NCBI GenBank assembly: GCA_022606425.2
Contig: JAHDVF020001510.1
Location: 476,001-540,000, forward strand
Direction of reading: 5' to 3'
Length of the DNA: 64,000 nucleotides
Source: Lepidostoma basale
Lineage: Eukaryota > Arthropoda > Insecta > Trichoptera > Lepidostomatidae
A program made the position numbers and the translations under genes. The stretch's first letter is position 1; the number at the start of each line of letters is the position of its first letter. The notes under the pieces are model-generated. The model was not told the DNA's origin and did not search any database. It worked only from the letters and a program-made list of their open reading frames with translations. Below, in pieces: positions 40,798 to 50,889 of the stretch.

Positions 40798-40960
40798 GTG
40801 TGGCCTGTGGTGTTGTTCTTTAGGAGAATCTGCTTGGGGCGCTTGTGTTTGTAGTGATTGTCTACACTGTAGTTTGTGGCTTCTTGTATGAGTGGATTTG
40901 TGTGAATGGCTACCCCCTGATAGAACCGCTCAGTCAGTGTGTGAATGGATAGGAGAGAAT
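40798..40960 (-). mobile_element. LINE-D-like fragment
   Basis: TGTGGCCTGTGGTGTTGTTC, AGGAGAATCTGCTTGGGGCG and CTACCCCCTGATAGAACCGC resemble 36555-36690. The flanking 40520-40797 is G-rich and unassigned. Confidence 0.5.
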
Positions 40961-41275
40961 ACTCTCGCCAGACGGCGAATAGAGCAAGCGATGGATGCAG
41001 CCGGCGGTAGGGTGTGCCGGACCAATCACAGCTCTAACCGCCATAGCCAATCACAGGCGCCGACAAATCTGGGGCATTCCGCACCCCAGGTGACCACATA
41101 CTTAACTTATTGGGCGCGTCCAATTAAGGGTTAAAGATTAGAAGCTCATTACGATGAATTCTACGCCTGGAAGGTGTATGAACTGCGTGAAAAGTGTCAC
41201 CGATAAACTAAAAAACAATAGCAGGTATGAAATAGGTAAAAACAAATGTTCAAAAATTACGTTAAAAGAATAGTG

Positions 41276-41713
41276 TGCAATAAAAAGGAGATAGATAAGC
41301 TACCTATCACATGTCATGAGAATCAATATGATTGCTATACCATTTACATCGATTTGGTTCGAGCTGTAATGATGTAACCCATTTATTTAGATTAATCAGG
41401 GGATATTTCGAGAACTCGAGGATGTTGGTCTCTTTGTCCTCGATAGATATCTCCGATTGTCAGCGACAGTACAGATTGTTTTATCTACCGGCCGCCAGAA
41501 CCAATCTGCCTCTGGTGACACCGGTGGGAAGAGCAATTCATCTGCTAATGTCGAACTATCTCTAATGCGTTCCTGGTATTATGTTGAATGTATATAATAT
41601 TTTACATGTACTCAATAGATGCCTTAAACATTTATGCTGTTTATAATGTCTTTTGAGTAAATAAACTGATTTGATTTGATTTGATAAAGAGCGATACAAT
41701 AAAATAATAATAA
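41276..41713 (+). mobile_element. SINE-U copy 9, interrupted by LINE-F
   Basis: 41276-41376 (ACCTATCACATGTCATGAGA, GAGCTGTAATGATGTAA) and 41684-41713 (AGAGCGATACAATAAAATAA) are the two halves of the SINE 3' part. The head is missing. Confidence 0.8.
41377..41683 (+). mobile_element. LINE-F copy 6, nested in SINE-U
   Basis: HLFRLIRGYFENSRMLVSLS, CQRQYRLFYLPAARTNLPLV and TPVGRAIHLL, then a stop and the 3'UTR ending AATAAACTGATTTGATTTGA. Confidence 0.8.
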
Positions 41714-41714
41714 T

Positions 41715-41826
41715 AAACTATATCCTGACATACCTTTCCATGTTCATTTACATTCATACAGCGAGTCATACACGCAAGTAAATTTTTACGACTTCTGACA
41801 TGATCGACCATAAAAATTTGATTAAG
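41715..41826 (-). mobile_element. LINE-A fragment
   Basis: Minus codons NQIFMVDHVRSRKNLLACMT and RCMNVNEHGK-like, lacking the 3' end. Confidence 0.55.
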
Positions 41827-42640
41827 GGGATATTCGAGTTTAGACGCCCGAATTTTAGGTGTTTTTTCGGGCGGTCTAAAAAAACAAAAATATTTTTACG
41901 TTCAATTTTTTTCGAAAATTATTTCTTGATATTTCAACAATATAAAAAAGCACGATTATAAAAAAAATCCAAAAAGATCTAGGCCGGGAAAGTGGGGGCA
42001 CACAAAAAAATAGTACGTCCTGGTTGGCAGGATTCCAGTCTTTCCAGTGATTTGAAAAAAAAATTTTTTGAAGAAGAAGAATGTAGTTATCGCACTACGT
42101 AGGGAAATTTTGAAAAAAAAATCACTTTTGGCCTCCTTTTTTTAAATTTCGATTTCTTTTTTAAAAGTATAAAAAACAAAACATTAAAAAAAAACTACGT
42201 CATGCGATAATCAGATATAAAGAGAAGCTTTCGGTATATGTGTTAGAACTTGAGATATCATTTCAACCGTATCGAAAAAAGTCAGTTTTGGGAAAACGCG
42301 GTTAAAGTTTGGAGTCGAGTTTCACGCGATCTAAGTCGATTAATGGTGTTTTATACTTACATTTTCTCATTTAGCGAACCCAGCCTCATACAATTTTCGT
42401 CCTTCCATGAAGTCGATTTCTGATGATTTATTGAGTACAAAAGAGTTTTCATAATGTAGGCTTTTCCCAGGTAATTAGAGTTTGCCTGCCTCTTTTGTTC
42501 ATTCGCCCGGCCGGACCGATTTTGTCGGTGCGTCACGAGAATAGCTGTAACTTCGAAAATATTCAGAATTTCATAAAATCCCCTTATGGTCACATTCTTA
42601 AAGGTCTTAACTTTAAAAATATGCAAAAAAAAACGTGACG
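41827..42640. other. Unidentified AT-rich element-like block
   Basis: About 800 bp, homopolymer-rich, with GGGCGGTCTAAAAAAAC and CGCCCGGCCGGACCGATTTT segments. A 102-codon minus frame at 42665-42357 has no known motif. No ends or target duplication found. Confidence 0.35.
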
Positions 42641-42644
42641 TCGG

Positions 42645-42715
42645 AAAAGTAGTGTGTCGGTCCATTATTTCTGCCTACCTCTTCGGAGAGACGGGGTGAT
42701 TATTAGTAAGTTAGT
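42645..42715 (+). mobile_element. LINE-A or SINE-G terminus
   Basis: GTGTCGGTCCATTATTTCTG, CCTACCTCTTCGGAGAGACG and TTAGTAAGTTAG. Confidence 0.55.
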
Positions 42716-42960
42716 TTTTTTCTTGTTTTCGTTAATTGTTTGGAACATTCCAGAAATGTTATTAATTCTCGTACGAGACGACTTATTATCATAATAGCCC
42801 TGAATGCAATAAGCGACAACAGTTTGGATTTCTCTCATTTGTAAACCAAGCAAATGTTTGCAAACACAGTCATGTTAATGGTTATGTTACTACTCATGCG
42901 AATGCTCTTGTTACTAACAAAGTACAAGAAATAAAAACAATAAAATATCTCATTATTAAA
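42716..42960. other. AT-rich spacer
   Basis: Nothing recognised. Confidence 0.3.
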
Positions 42961-42964
42961 GAGA

Positions 42965-43178
42965 AAAAAATAAGACGAGTAAGGCCAAGGAAGTCATGGC
43001 ATGACCAAATTAATTAATAACTGAAAGCCGGCCGTGTTCGAAATAGGGACAATCGAAGAGCTTGCGTGACACGATGTGTAAATGTAGAAGAGGCGCGAGA
43101 GCTATTAGGATAGAACAGTGGGGCGGTTAATCCTCTCTGCGTACCACTCCGATGAAACAGCATGATAGTTAATTCGTT
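42965..43178 (+). mobile_element. LINE-A decayed 3' end
   Basis: RPRKSWHDQIN-like codons, RACVTRCVNVEEARELL, then the hairpin remnant and a GATAGTTAATTCGTTGG tail. Confidence 0.6.
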
Positions 43179-43409
43179 GGTTTATTTTACGTTACAAAAA
43201 AAACACTCAACAATACACCTTTTTTTTCGTAATAAATCTACGTCACTATACTCCCCTTGGACCATCCAGTTGCACTTGAATTTCATTCATTCCCTACCCC
43301 AAATAATCTTTCTTAACTGTTCAAAGGGGATATTTGACACGAAAGCTATTAGAACCGAGGTGGGTCAAGGTAAAATTTCGCGTGACACTTCGTTTTTCGG
43401 AGGCGAAGG
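43179..43409. other. Unassigned spacer
   Basis: Nothing recognised. Confidence 0.3.
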
Positions 43410-43800
43410 CTGAAAGATTGGACCGCCATACTGTTGTCCTGACATACCTCTCGATATTTCTCTACTTTCGTACATCGTAACATGCATGCTAGTCGTCTTT
43501 TAATAATTTATTAATTTGGTCATGCCATGCTTTCCTTTGGAGGGACGTCGGGGAGTTGGTAGAAGGCAGCTGTTATGGCTGCGGAACATCAAAGAGTGGA
43601 CGGGAATAACAAGAGTTCAGAACCTGTTCCAAGTTGTGCAGGAAAGAGATGCCTTTGCTGCAGTGATCGCCAAAGTTGAAGGGGGGGGGGGGGGGACCTG
43701 ACACGGAACCGAAAGAAGAACAATGCTTTCCTCGGTCATCCTCGTCTTATTTTTCCACTCACACTGCTTGTGTACAAATGTTTAACCATAATTTTCTAAA
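43410..43800 (-). mobile_element. LINE-A copy interrupted by LINE-E
   Basis: 43415-43536 minus (KHGMTKLINYLKDD-like, CMLRCTKVEKYREVCQD) and 43733-43800 minus (EKLWLNICTQAVSVEK-like, GRPRKA) are one copy split by the insert at 43537-43722. Confidence 0.7.
43537..43722 (+). mobile_element. LINE-E 3' end with poly-G run
   Basis: GRRGVGRRQLLWLRNIKEWT, GITRVQNLFQVVQERDAFAA and VIAKVEGG, then a run of 15 G (43681-43695) and ACCTGACACGGAACCG, GAAAGAAGAA. Flanked by the exact 10-bp duplication ATGCTTTCCT (43527-43536 and 43723-43732). Confidence 0.88.
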
Positions 43801-43854
43801 AAGATGTAATAGTATCATATCGAATTAAGATTTACCTTTAGAAAATTGCTTTAT

Positions 43855-43962
43855 ATGTATATGTGAACGACGTAAAAGTAACTGGAAAATGAGGAAGACC
43901 GAGGAAAACGTGGCCAAAGTCAGAAAAATTTACTAGCGTGCACATTACGATCAAATCAAATA
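43855..43962 (+). mobile_element. LINE-A fragment
   Basis: YVNDVKVTGK-like codons, RGRPRKTWPKSE, cut by the tail of the next LINE-F copy. Confidence 0.5.
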
Positions 43963-44014
43963 GAATCAGTTTATTTTCTCAAAGTATATTACAAACAACA
44001 ATTATAGTCTAAGG

Positions 44015-44591
44015 CAGTGATTCCCAAAGAAACAAACCATCACGCCGTTTCCCCGTAGGGGTAGGCAGAGAGAATGGACCGCTACACTGCTCTATCCTGG
44101 CACACCTCTCTGGCTTCCTCCACATTCATACAGCGACATTCCGACTTCTAACATGACCAACCTTTAAAATTTGATTAATTTGGTCATGCCATGTTTTCCT
44201 CGGTCTGCCTCGACTTCGTACTCCATTTACATTTCCAAAGTGATTCTATTTAGACCAGCAGGTCTACGACAACTTGCAAGGGGTCTACGACAATTGTGAA
44301 AGAAATTGGGGGCCCATGAGATGTAAATGGGGGTCTACGAGATGGTTCAACTAAGTCGAATATTGAAACGCAAAACAACATCGAAATCGTTGGCAACATT
44401 TTTTTAGAGCTCATCGCACGATTGAATCGAACGATCGAGCATCAATCGGACGATCGAAATCTTCGGCGACGGACATTCGATTTTCCCAAATGAGCTAGAG
44501 AAAAAGACCAATCTTAGGAAAGCACGGGGTCTGTATAAAATGGAAGAAATCGGCAAGGGGTCTACGGGACAAAAAAGTTTGGGAACCTCTG
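44015..44591. mobile_element. hAT-type MITE
   Basis: Ends CAGTGATTCCCAAAG and, reverse-complemented, CAGAGGTTCCCAAACTTT. Flanks GTCTAAGG (44007-44014) and GTCTAAGA (44592-44599) are a 7-of-8 target duplication. CAG...TTCCCAAA ends are characteristic of many insect hAT elements. The interior repeats GGGGTCTACGA. Contains a LINE-A fragment. Confidence 0.8.
44030..44236 (-). mobile_element. LINE-A 3' end nested in the MITE
   Basis: The minus strand runs from GVRSRGRPRKTWHDQINQIL through a short deletion near 44135 to GGCGTGATGGTTTGTTT. Flanking TTCCCAAAG and TTTCCAAAG are a probable target duplication. Confidence 0.8.
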
Positions 44592-44811
44592 GTCTAAGAC
44601 ATCTATTGAGAACATGTAAAATATAATATATGGTATAATACCAGGAACGCATGAGAGATGGTTCGACTTTATGAAGGCAAGATACTCTCCAAAGATTTTT
44701 AAGTCAAAGAGTATTTGTAGTTAGTAGTAGACGTCGATCTCCGAGGCGATCATGTTCAGCAGTTTGATTGCTCTCCTCGCCGGCATCACCAGAGGTAGGT
44801 TAGGTTAGGTA

Positions 44812-44935
44812 CGATGTATGAATGTAGAGGAATCTAGAGAGGCATGTCAGGACAGATCAGTATAAGTGATCCATCTTCTCTGCCTACCCCTCAAGAGAAT
44901 CAGGCGCGATGGTTAGTTATTTTGTTTGTTATTAA
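44812..44935 (+). mobile_element. LINE-A 3' end
   Basis: VRCMNVEESREACQDRSV-like codons, then the hairpin and GATGGTTAGTTATTTTG. Confidence 0.65.
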
Positions 44936-45554
44936 AAATCGGCTAAGGACTATTACTCATAAGATATAATATGATAAATTAATTTACAAAAAAATTACTT
45001 GTTACCTTTTCAAAATAACAGCTTGAATGCGGCATTTGCATACAGAGCGATAAACCTCATTGCATGGTCCAGACAATATAAACAATTTATTCTACAAAAT
45101 CAAGACACGGAGTAACAAATCCGCATCATTCTTACAATTACATAAAATGTAACACAATAAAAATGATTCCCTGTTTACTCGGTGCACGATGCATTTGCTA
45201 ACTTTTTTACGCTGCTCCAGATTATTATCATCTTCCTGTGTGTATTTTTACTCAATACAGAGAAGGAAGCAAGTATTTACGCGTAATGCAAGCGAATTTA
45301 GCTTTCATGGCGTATGTTAATAGGCGTGAATTTAGTTTAACTAGTCCATGGATTGTGTCTTATAATGTTATTGTAAACTTTGTGAATTAATGTGATGTAT
45401 TGTTACCTAGAAGATTATTTGATTATAAAGACTTGCATGTTAAAAAGATTTTTATTATGAAACAGTAAAGTTAGGTTAAGTTTTGTAGTATAGAAGCTAG
45501 CTCACATCTTCTTATTTTAATAGATCTGATAATTTGTGACAGTTATCATGTCCT
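44936..45554. other. Unassigned AT-rich, possibly unique intron sequence
   Basis: No repeat family or ORF recognised. Confidence 0.35.
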
Positions 45555-45692
45555 TTCATCTCTTAGGTGGTCTTCCAGGTGAACGGTGTCCGTAGGGGAT
45601 TTCGTATGCGGCTGTACATGCGAGCCTGTTCTTCTAGACCAGATTTTTTAGACACCCTGATACGGCAGACGCTTCGTTGACTTGTTCTCGTA
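45555..45692 (-). mobile_element. LINE-C fragment with internal deletion
   Basis: The minus strand reads NEASAVSGCLKN, then jumps to HRSPGRPPKR. Confidence 0.6.
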
Positions 45693-46140
45693 TAGGGTGT
45701 TTTTTTAGAGGTTTGGTTTTTAAACTGGCAACATTGTTTCTACAGACTGTCAATTTGACAGTTGATTTGTAGTCAGTACGTTTTGCCATTTCACCATGAA
45801 TAGACTGACGTCAGAACAGCGCTTGCAAACTGTGCAAATTTGTTTATAAAATCATGGTTCGGTACGCCAAACTTATCGTGCAATACGTCCATTTTACGGT
45901 CGACATAATCGTCCATCCGAGCAAGTTATTCGGAAGACCATGGACCGTTTTCGCACCACGTACACTCTAGTGGATAATACGCATCCACAAAACCGAAAAC
46001 TGTCGAAAATTGGATTTCACGATTGCGCTTCATTCGAGCTAGCCGTGGTGTTTATATGCCCGAAATCATATTTAAACAATAATGGCATAAAATTATCTAT
46101 TAAATAAAACCAATATCATGGACATTTGCATTATTTTAAT
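45693..46140 (+). mobile_element. DUF4817-type transposon, internally deleted
   Basis: From ATG at 45796: MNRLTSEQRLQTVQICL, a stop, then NHGSVRQTYRAIRPFYGRHN and RPSEQVIRKTMDRF, the helix-turn-helix of DUF4817/IS630-type transposases. It jumps near 46010 to RLRFIRASRGVYMPEIIFKQ and a stop at 46080-46082, the normal C-terminus. The catalytic core is deleted. The start GGGTGTTTTTTTAGAGGT resembles the family terminus. The right end is not resolved. Confidence 0.75.
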
Positions 46141-46154
46141 GTGTTTTTATTTAT

Positions 46155-46500
46155 TTTGAATATGTATTGTATCTTCTTCTTCGATGGCCCTAAAGCCCAT
46201 ATCGAGCCTTAGCCTCCAACTTCTCCTGTCCTCCGCTTCGACCCTCCAATCTGACACTCTTAACAATCTTGCCCCATCTCTCCCAACTTTATCCTCCCAT
46301 CGCATCCTTGGTCGTCCAATTGGTCTTCTACCACCTGGGTGCCACTCCAGCAATCTTTTTGTGGTTCGCGATGATGGCATCCTCTGCACGTGACCGGCCC
46401 ATCTCAGTCTATTCAGTCTGACCTGGTATACCTCTAAAAATAAAACATCCTATACTTGGGTATAAGGGTCATTATGGATTCAGATCTCTACCCCCAAATA
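46155..46500 (-). mobile_element. LINE-N copy 1, C-terminus
   Basis: The minus frame reads HVQRMPSSRTTKRLLEWHPG, GRRPIGRPRMRWEDKVGRDG and RVSDWRVEAEDRRSWRLRL. The GHVxRMxxxRxxKrllexxpxGxRxxGRPrxRWeD pattern is typical of RTE-type LINE C-termini. The end is a GAAGAAGAA-type tail at 46170-46180. Confidence 0.75.
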
Positions 46501-46834
46501 TCTGAAGCTCATTACTTGTTCCATTGGTAAATCATTAACTCACATAACCTTAAATCCGTTACGTTTTCACTGAGAGATGTTACCGAAGATAACAGATTAA
46601 TAACTACGTATACTAGTCCACAAAGGCCCACACGGACAAAGAACTAGCTTTCTTACAGACCTTTTAAGCCCGTATATATAATATATTTATTATATACCCG
46701 GCAGTAGACGGTACAATCTGCAAGATAAGAATCTCTTACTTCTCGTCCCACGATTCCAAGATGTGTTTACGCTAAGACGATTTCTTTTATGAATTAAAAC
46801 GATTTCATATTTTTCTCGACATGTTTCGAAGTTA
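46501..46834. other. Unassigned sequence
   Basis: Contains a CGACATGTTTCGAAG word near 46817, part of the Penelope-tail motif. Otherwise nothing. Confidence 0.3.
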
Positions 46835-46938
46835 CTAAACAACTACCGAATCACATTCCAACAATCTTTCCTACAGACGTAAGAGGAATAGCCATTAGAG
46901 CTGAACCTCTGTAAGCCAGAAGATCCAAGTCCAAGACT
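46835..46938 (+). mobile_element. LINE-D 3' terminus
   Basis: AAGAGGAATAGCCATTAGAG, CTTACAGAG in reverse, and GCCAGAAGATCCAAGTCCAA at the end. Confidence 0.65.
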
Positions 46939-46947
46939 ATACCTGAA

Positions 46948-47620
46948 CCTTCGTTGCAGAGTGGCAAGAGCTATGACTGCCACACCGAACGTCCCTGATT
47001 CGATTCCCTGCGATTGCAGTGTGATTTTCACACTGTCTTTGGTCTGGTGTAGAATTCACGTGACAATAAAATGGCAAATAAAAGAAAGATGAATGTAGAA
47101 TAAATGCAGTAGAAATGAGATCTCTAAGACGAAAGTGTGATAAATCTGTATATGATAGAGTGTCAAATGCAAGTATAAGAAGTGAATGCGGTGAGAATGA
47201 AAGTGTTATGAACAAAATAATGAAAGGGTCGTTAAGATGGTTTGGACACATGGAAAGAATGAACAAAGACAGAATGGTGAAGAAGGTATATGTAAACGAC
47301 GTGAACGTAGCTAGAAATAGAGGAAGGCTGATGAAAACGTGGCACGATCAAATCAATCGAATGTTAAATGTCGGTCACGTGAGAAGTCGGAGAAATCGAC
47401 GTTCATGCAGGACACAATGAATGAATGTAGAGGAATCGAGAGAAGTACGTCAGAACAGTGTGGCGGTCTATTCTTTCTGCCTACCCCTCCGGGGATACGG
47501 CGTGATGGTTAGGAAGTTAGTTATAAAATGGAGAATAGAAGTTAGTTATATACCTATCCCATGTCATGAGAATCAATAGCTAAAAAGTTGTATACACTAA
47601 TTAATAATAATAATAATATG
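46948..47620 (+). mobile_element. SINE-U copy 10, interrupted by LINE-A
   Basis: Head CCTTCGTTGCAGAGTGGCAA with a B-box-like GATTCGATTCC, body to 47074; the remaining body and the GTTGTATACACTAATTAATA tail at 47523-47620. Confidence 0.85.
47075..47522 (+). mobile_element. LINE-A copy nested in SINE-U
   Basis: RINAVEMRSLRRKCDKSVYD, GSLRWFGHMERMNKDRMVKK, NRGRLMKTWHDQIN, then frame decay, the hairpin and GGTTAGGAAGTTAGTT. Flanked by the exact 9-bp duplication ATAAAATGG (47066-47074 and 47523-47531), which matches SINE-U body sequence. Confidence 0.92.
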
Positions 47621-48115
47621 CTAACTTTTAAAGCGCCGTTTTTGTGATGTAATCACCTCAAGGGCGCATTAAGACGTGTTTTAAATCTAAATGTGAACGC
47701 TGCATCTGATTGATATTCGCGATCGATTAGAAAGTATAATAGAACAAAATATGCAAGTTTTAAATTGGGTATGAAATATGAAATATATGAGTTTTCAGCT
47801 TAGATCTGATCTCGGATCATTTATGCACCTGAGGTGTGAAGGACGATTGTTCCAAGCTGATGGAACAAGCCGGCTTCCGCAAACGCTCGATCCCTGAAAT
47901 TTGTACTAGGGCAACGCTTTGGCTCAACTAATCTTCCTATTGCCGAGGAGTTCGCCGAGCGAAGTGTGGATTTCCTTCTATTTAGGCTGTTCGTTATACA
48001 GAATTCGGATATATAATTTGGAGCCATTCCATGTAGCGCTTTGAAGACTGTCGGGCAGAGTTTATACTGGATTCTTTCTGGACTCTTAAGCCAGTGAAGT
48101 TCTTTGTTATTTTTT
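47621..48115 (-). mobile_element. LINE-K copy 2, C-terminus (CR1/L2-type)
   Basis: The minus frame reads ELHWLKSPERIQYKLCPTVF, KALHGMAPNYISEFCITNSL, RSANSSAIGRLVEPKRCPST and NFRDRAFAEAG, then a frameshift. The 3'UTR has AAAACGGCGCTTTAAAAGTT and an (ATT)n tail at its left end. Confidence 0.8.
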
Positions 48116-48340
48116 TCGGACATATAGAACGCATGGATGAAGGAAGAATGGTTAAGTAAATATTAAGCTAACGATGTGAATGAATTACGGAGTCGAAGAC
48201 TGAGGAAGACCAAATTAATCACATTTTAAAGGCCGGTCACTTTAAAAGTCAGAAACATCGACGTGCGCATATGATTTGCTGTATAATTGTGTTCGACAGG
48301 TGTGTCGGATAGACTAGTGTTGCGGTCCATTGATGATTTG
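48116..48340 (+). mobile_element. LINE-A decayed 3' end
   Basis: FGHIERMDEGRMVK, then frameshifts and KAGHFKSQKHRRA-like codons. The terminus is degraded. Confidence 0.6.
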
Positions 48341-48724
48341 TTAGGATATGTTTGTGATAAAGATGATGAAAGTGTGTTAACACTTTTGTCAAATATAAAA
48401 TGACGACTACGTTTTAATAATACACGAGTCTAAATGAATCTTTGAAACCGGAAAGGAATGACAGTATAAAGACTTCAACATGTTTGGTACGAAAGTGAGA
48501 CATATGGTCGCCATCTTCCGTTGGTTCGGTTGGACAAAGGAATCGCACACAGAAACTGGTTGAGTTTCACACTGTTACTTTGTATTTCCAAGACGACAAA
48601 GCAACAAAAGGACAAATAAAAGAAAACAAGGATTTATTATTCAACGGAAACAAGGGTCAAGAAAGTGTGCGCAGAATTAAACCAATGTCATAAACAAAGC
48701 TAAGTTAACGTGTGCGAAGAAGCA
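48341..48724. other. Unassigned sequence
   Basis: Nothing recognised. Confidence 0.3.
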
Positions 48725-48900
48725 ACAACGATTTTTTAAGAATACTTCCACTCTTGACTTCATTTCGACAGCGATTGATTTCGCCGGATTCACTGGCATC
48801 GATAGACAGTACAATCTATCGATCCAGGCGAGACTGTCGCTGTCGAAATAAATACAAAACTAGAAGAAGTTCTTAAAAAATTGTTTCACATAATTATTAT
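48725..48900. repeat. Fold-back R, two arms
   Basis: Left arm TTAAGAATACTTCCACTC, then CATTTCGACAGCGATTGATT; right arm CGCTGTCGAAATAAATACAA and AGAAGAAGTTCTTAA. The centre has paired CGATAGACAG/CTATCGAT sequence. Confidence 0.7.
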
Positions 48901-48904
48901 TTGA

Positions 48905-49095
48905 ATTTACTTTAAATAGTCCATTGTTTTGGCCGAAACACTATGATACCTTAACATTTTAAACTGTTAATGAATAAACTTTGTTTTTTGTATCACAATT
49001 GTATTTTATTTTAAGCGACAGCTATTTCATCAACCAATGTTGACATCATCAGGTGTTACAATAATATATCAAATGTCAAATTTTCGTGATTTTTC
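48905..49095 (-). mobile_element. Repeat Q copy 2 with hammerhead-like core
   Basis: Minus strand: CUGAUGA, U, a helix II of 6 pairs (GUCAAC/GUUGAU) that differs from copy 1 in sequence but stays paired, GAA, then AUAGCUGU-C. The left terminus is AATAGTCCATTGTTTTGGCC. The right terminus seen in copy 1 is missing. Confidence 0.6.
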
Positions 49096-49554
49096 GAATC
49101 TTTATGTGTATTTGTTCTAATACGTATGTCAATTTGAATCATATCTTTGATATAATTTTGAATACAATCTACAATCTAGTACAATCTAGCTAAAAATATA
49201 ATAATACTACCTTCAACTTTTGCCGCCTTTCCTATTAATGTAATCTATGTAGCTACTTCCTGTTATTGTTTATCGTTTTTAATTTATTATGTTTCATCGT
49301 TTTTGACTCTATACTATGTGTAATTGTTCCTTCTAATTACTGTTTTATTATAATTATTATTATAATATATTTTCCACCTTTAATATATTTCTCCTATAAA
49401 AAGTAACTAACCGTTCATTTAATTAAAATATTTAGGTACTTAACTCAATTTCAGCACTCAAGAACTTCAAAGTTTATTCATTAACAGTTTAAAAAAATGT
49501 TTCATTTAATTATAATATTATTTGAATTAACTTCCATTAAGAGATTTCTGATTA
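49096..49554. other. AT-rich sequence, nothing recognised
   Basis: No motif seen. Confidence 0.3.
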
Positions 49555-50010
49555 ACCATCATGTCGCCAAATTGTTCTGTCGTGACATACTTCTCTCGAT
49601 TCCTCTACATTCACACATCCTTTTTTTTTACCTACTTGTATAGTCATAAGCGCCTTGGTTATATACTGTAATGTTTATGATTTAAAAATAAATTGAATTG
49701 AATTTAATTGAATCCTGTCATGCACGCACGTCGATCCTCCGATTCTTTACGTGGCCGACATTTATATTTGATTAAATAGATCGTCATCATCAAGCTTACC
49801 TCGACCTTCCTCTATCGTCCTTTACATATATACTTTCATCATCAATATGTCTTCATTCTTTCTTTCCATGCCATGTTTGACCCTTTCATTATTTTGTTCA
49901 TAACACTTTTATTTGCACGTTCACTTCTTGTATTTTCATTTGACACTCTATCATAGACAGATTTAACACAAATTTGTCTAAGAGATCTCATTTCTACTGC
50001 ATTTACTCTA
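49555..50010 (-). mobile_element. LINE-A copy with a short insertion
   Basis: 3' end at 49555. The sequence is interrupted at about 49620-49708 by an A/T-rich tract (ending AAATTGAATTGAATTTAATT), then continues with CMTGFN-like, HVKNRRIDVRA-like and RINAVEMRSL-like codons. Decayed. Confidence 0.65.
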
Positions 50011-50029
50011 CTTTTATCATTCTATAATC

Positions 50030-50525
50030 ATCAGGAAAAACGCCGTAGAAATGAGATCACTAAGAAGAATGTGCGAAAAAACGTTGTATGATAGAATACC
50101 GAACGATGAAATAAGAAAGAAATGTAAGGCAGATAACTGCATCATGGATAAATTTAAAAAAGGATCCCTGAGATGGTTTGGACTTATAGAACGAATGGAT
50201 TCAGCGCCCTTGAGATGAGCAATTCATAAAAATGGCGCTTTATAAATTATCAAATTTATTATATTATTATTATGAGAGTAGAATGGTTAAAAAGTTGTAC
50301 ACAAGCAGCGTGAGTGGGAAAAGAAGCCGAGGACGACCGAGGAAAACATGGCATGACCAAATTAATCAATTACTAAAAGGCGGTCACATCCGAAGTCGGA
50401 ATAATCGACGTGCGGGCATGGTACGATGTATGAATGTAGAGGTATGCCAGGACAGAGCATTGAGGCGATCCATCCTCTCTGTCTACCCCTCCGGAGAAAT
50501 GGCGCGATGATTAGTTAGTTAGTTT
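50030..50525 (+). mobile_element. LINE-A copy interrupted by a LINE-K-type 3' end
   Basis: KNAVEMRSLRRMCEKTLYDR, IPNDEIRKKCKADNCIMDKF, then at 50199-50272 a CAGCGCCCTTGAGATGAGCA, ATGGCGCTTTATAAATTATC, (ATT)n piece, then SRMVKKLYTSSVSGKRSRGR, PRKTWHDQINQLLKGGHIRS and the 3' end with GATTAGTTAGTTAGTT. Confidence 0.85.
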
Positions 50526-50600
50526 TAATCCTTCTATTGCCAGCTCCATGTTGCACTTGCAAACATTAGGGTCAGCACGAGAACACCATTGTAGAGTTTT
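50526..50600 (-). mobile_element. LINE-A fragment
   Basis: Minus codons YNGVLVLTLMFASATWSWQ-like. Confidence 0.5.
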
Positions 50601-50885
50601 ACATCATTGATTTTGCCCAAGAAATATAATTCTATCAACAAACTTGATCCCTACGTGATATTTGATTAATCTGTTAAACGTTCAGGAGATGAGCAGGTGG
50701 GTAGCCTACATCCGAATTCGTTAACAATCATTAATCGTGTCACGCACGCTCATCCATTGTTCTCACTCCCCAAGTAATTCGCAATCATTATTTTGTCATG
50801 TTTGCGTGATTATGCAATCACGTTTCAATTCACATCGTTTGTGTAATACAATTTATTTATATTGATTTAATGTCATCATATTTGG
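50601..50885. other. Unassigned sequence
   Basis: Nothing recognised. Confidence 0.3.
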
Positions 50886-50889
50886 ACCA

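Larger units (their letters stand above)
39295..41130. mobile_element. piggyBac-like non-autonomous element
   Basis: TTAA (39291-39294) followed by CCCTTAATTGGTCGCG, and the reverse complement of the right end CCCTTAATTGGACGCG next to TTAA (41131-41134): 15 of 16 terminal bases match. Both ends also have subterminal inverted GGGGTG/CACCCC words. TTAA target sites and CCC ends are hallmarks of piggyBac. No transposase ORF. The internal space holds LINE-F' (39395-40275) and LINE-D pieces (40444-40507, 40798-40960). Confidence 0.8.
43967..44810 (-). mobile_element. LINE-F copy 5, interrupted by hAT MITE
   Basis: 43967-44006 is the 3' tail (CAGTTTATTTTCTCAAAG in plus sense). 44600-44810 holds the rest of the 3'UTR and the IASEIDVYY-like and NLL codons. 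The MITE at 44015-44591 lies in the CTCAATAGATG...CTTA region. Confidence 0.75.

Noticed and set aside
46810..46830. CGACATGTTTCGAAG as another hammerhead copy
   Set aside because: Only the GAAACATGTC half is present. No CTGATGA core or helix II nearby.
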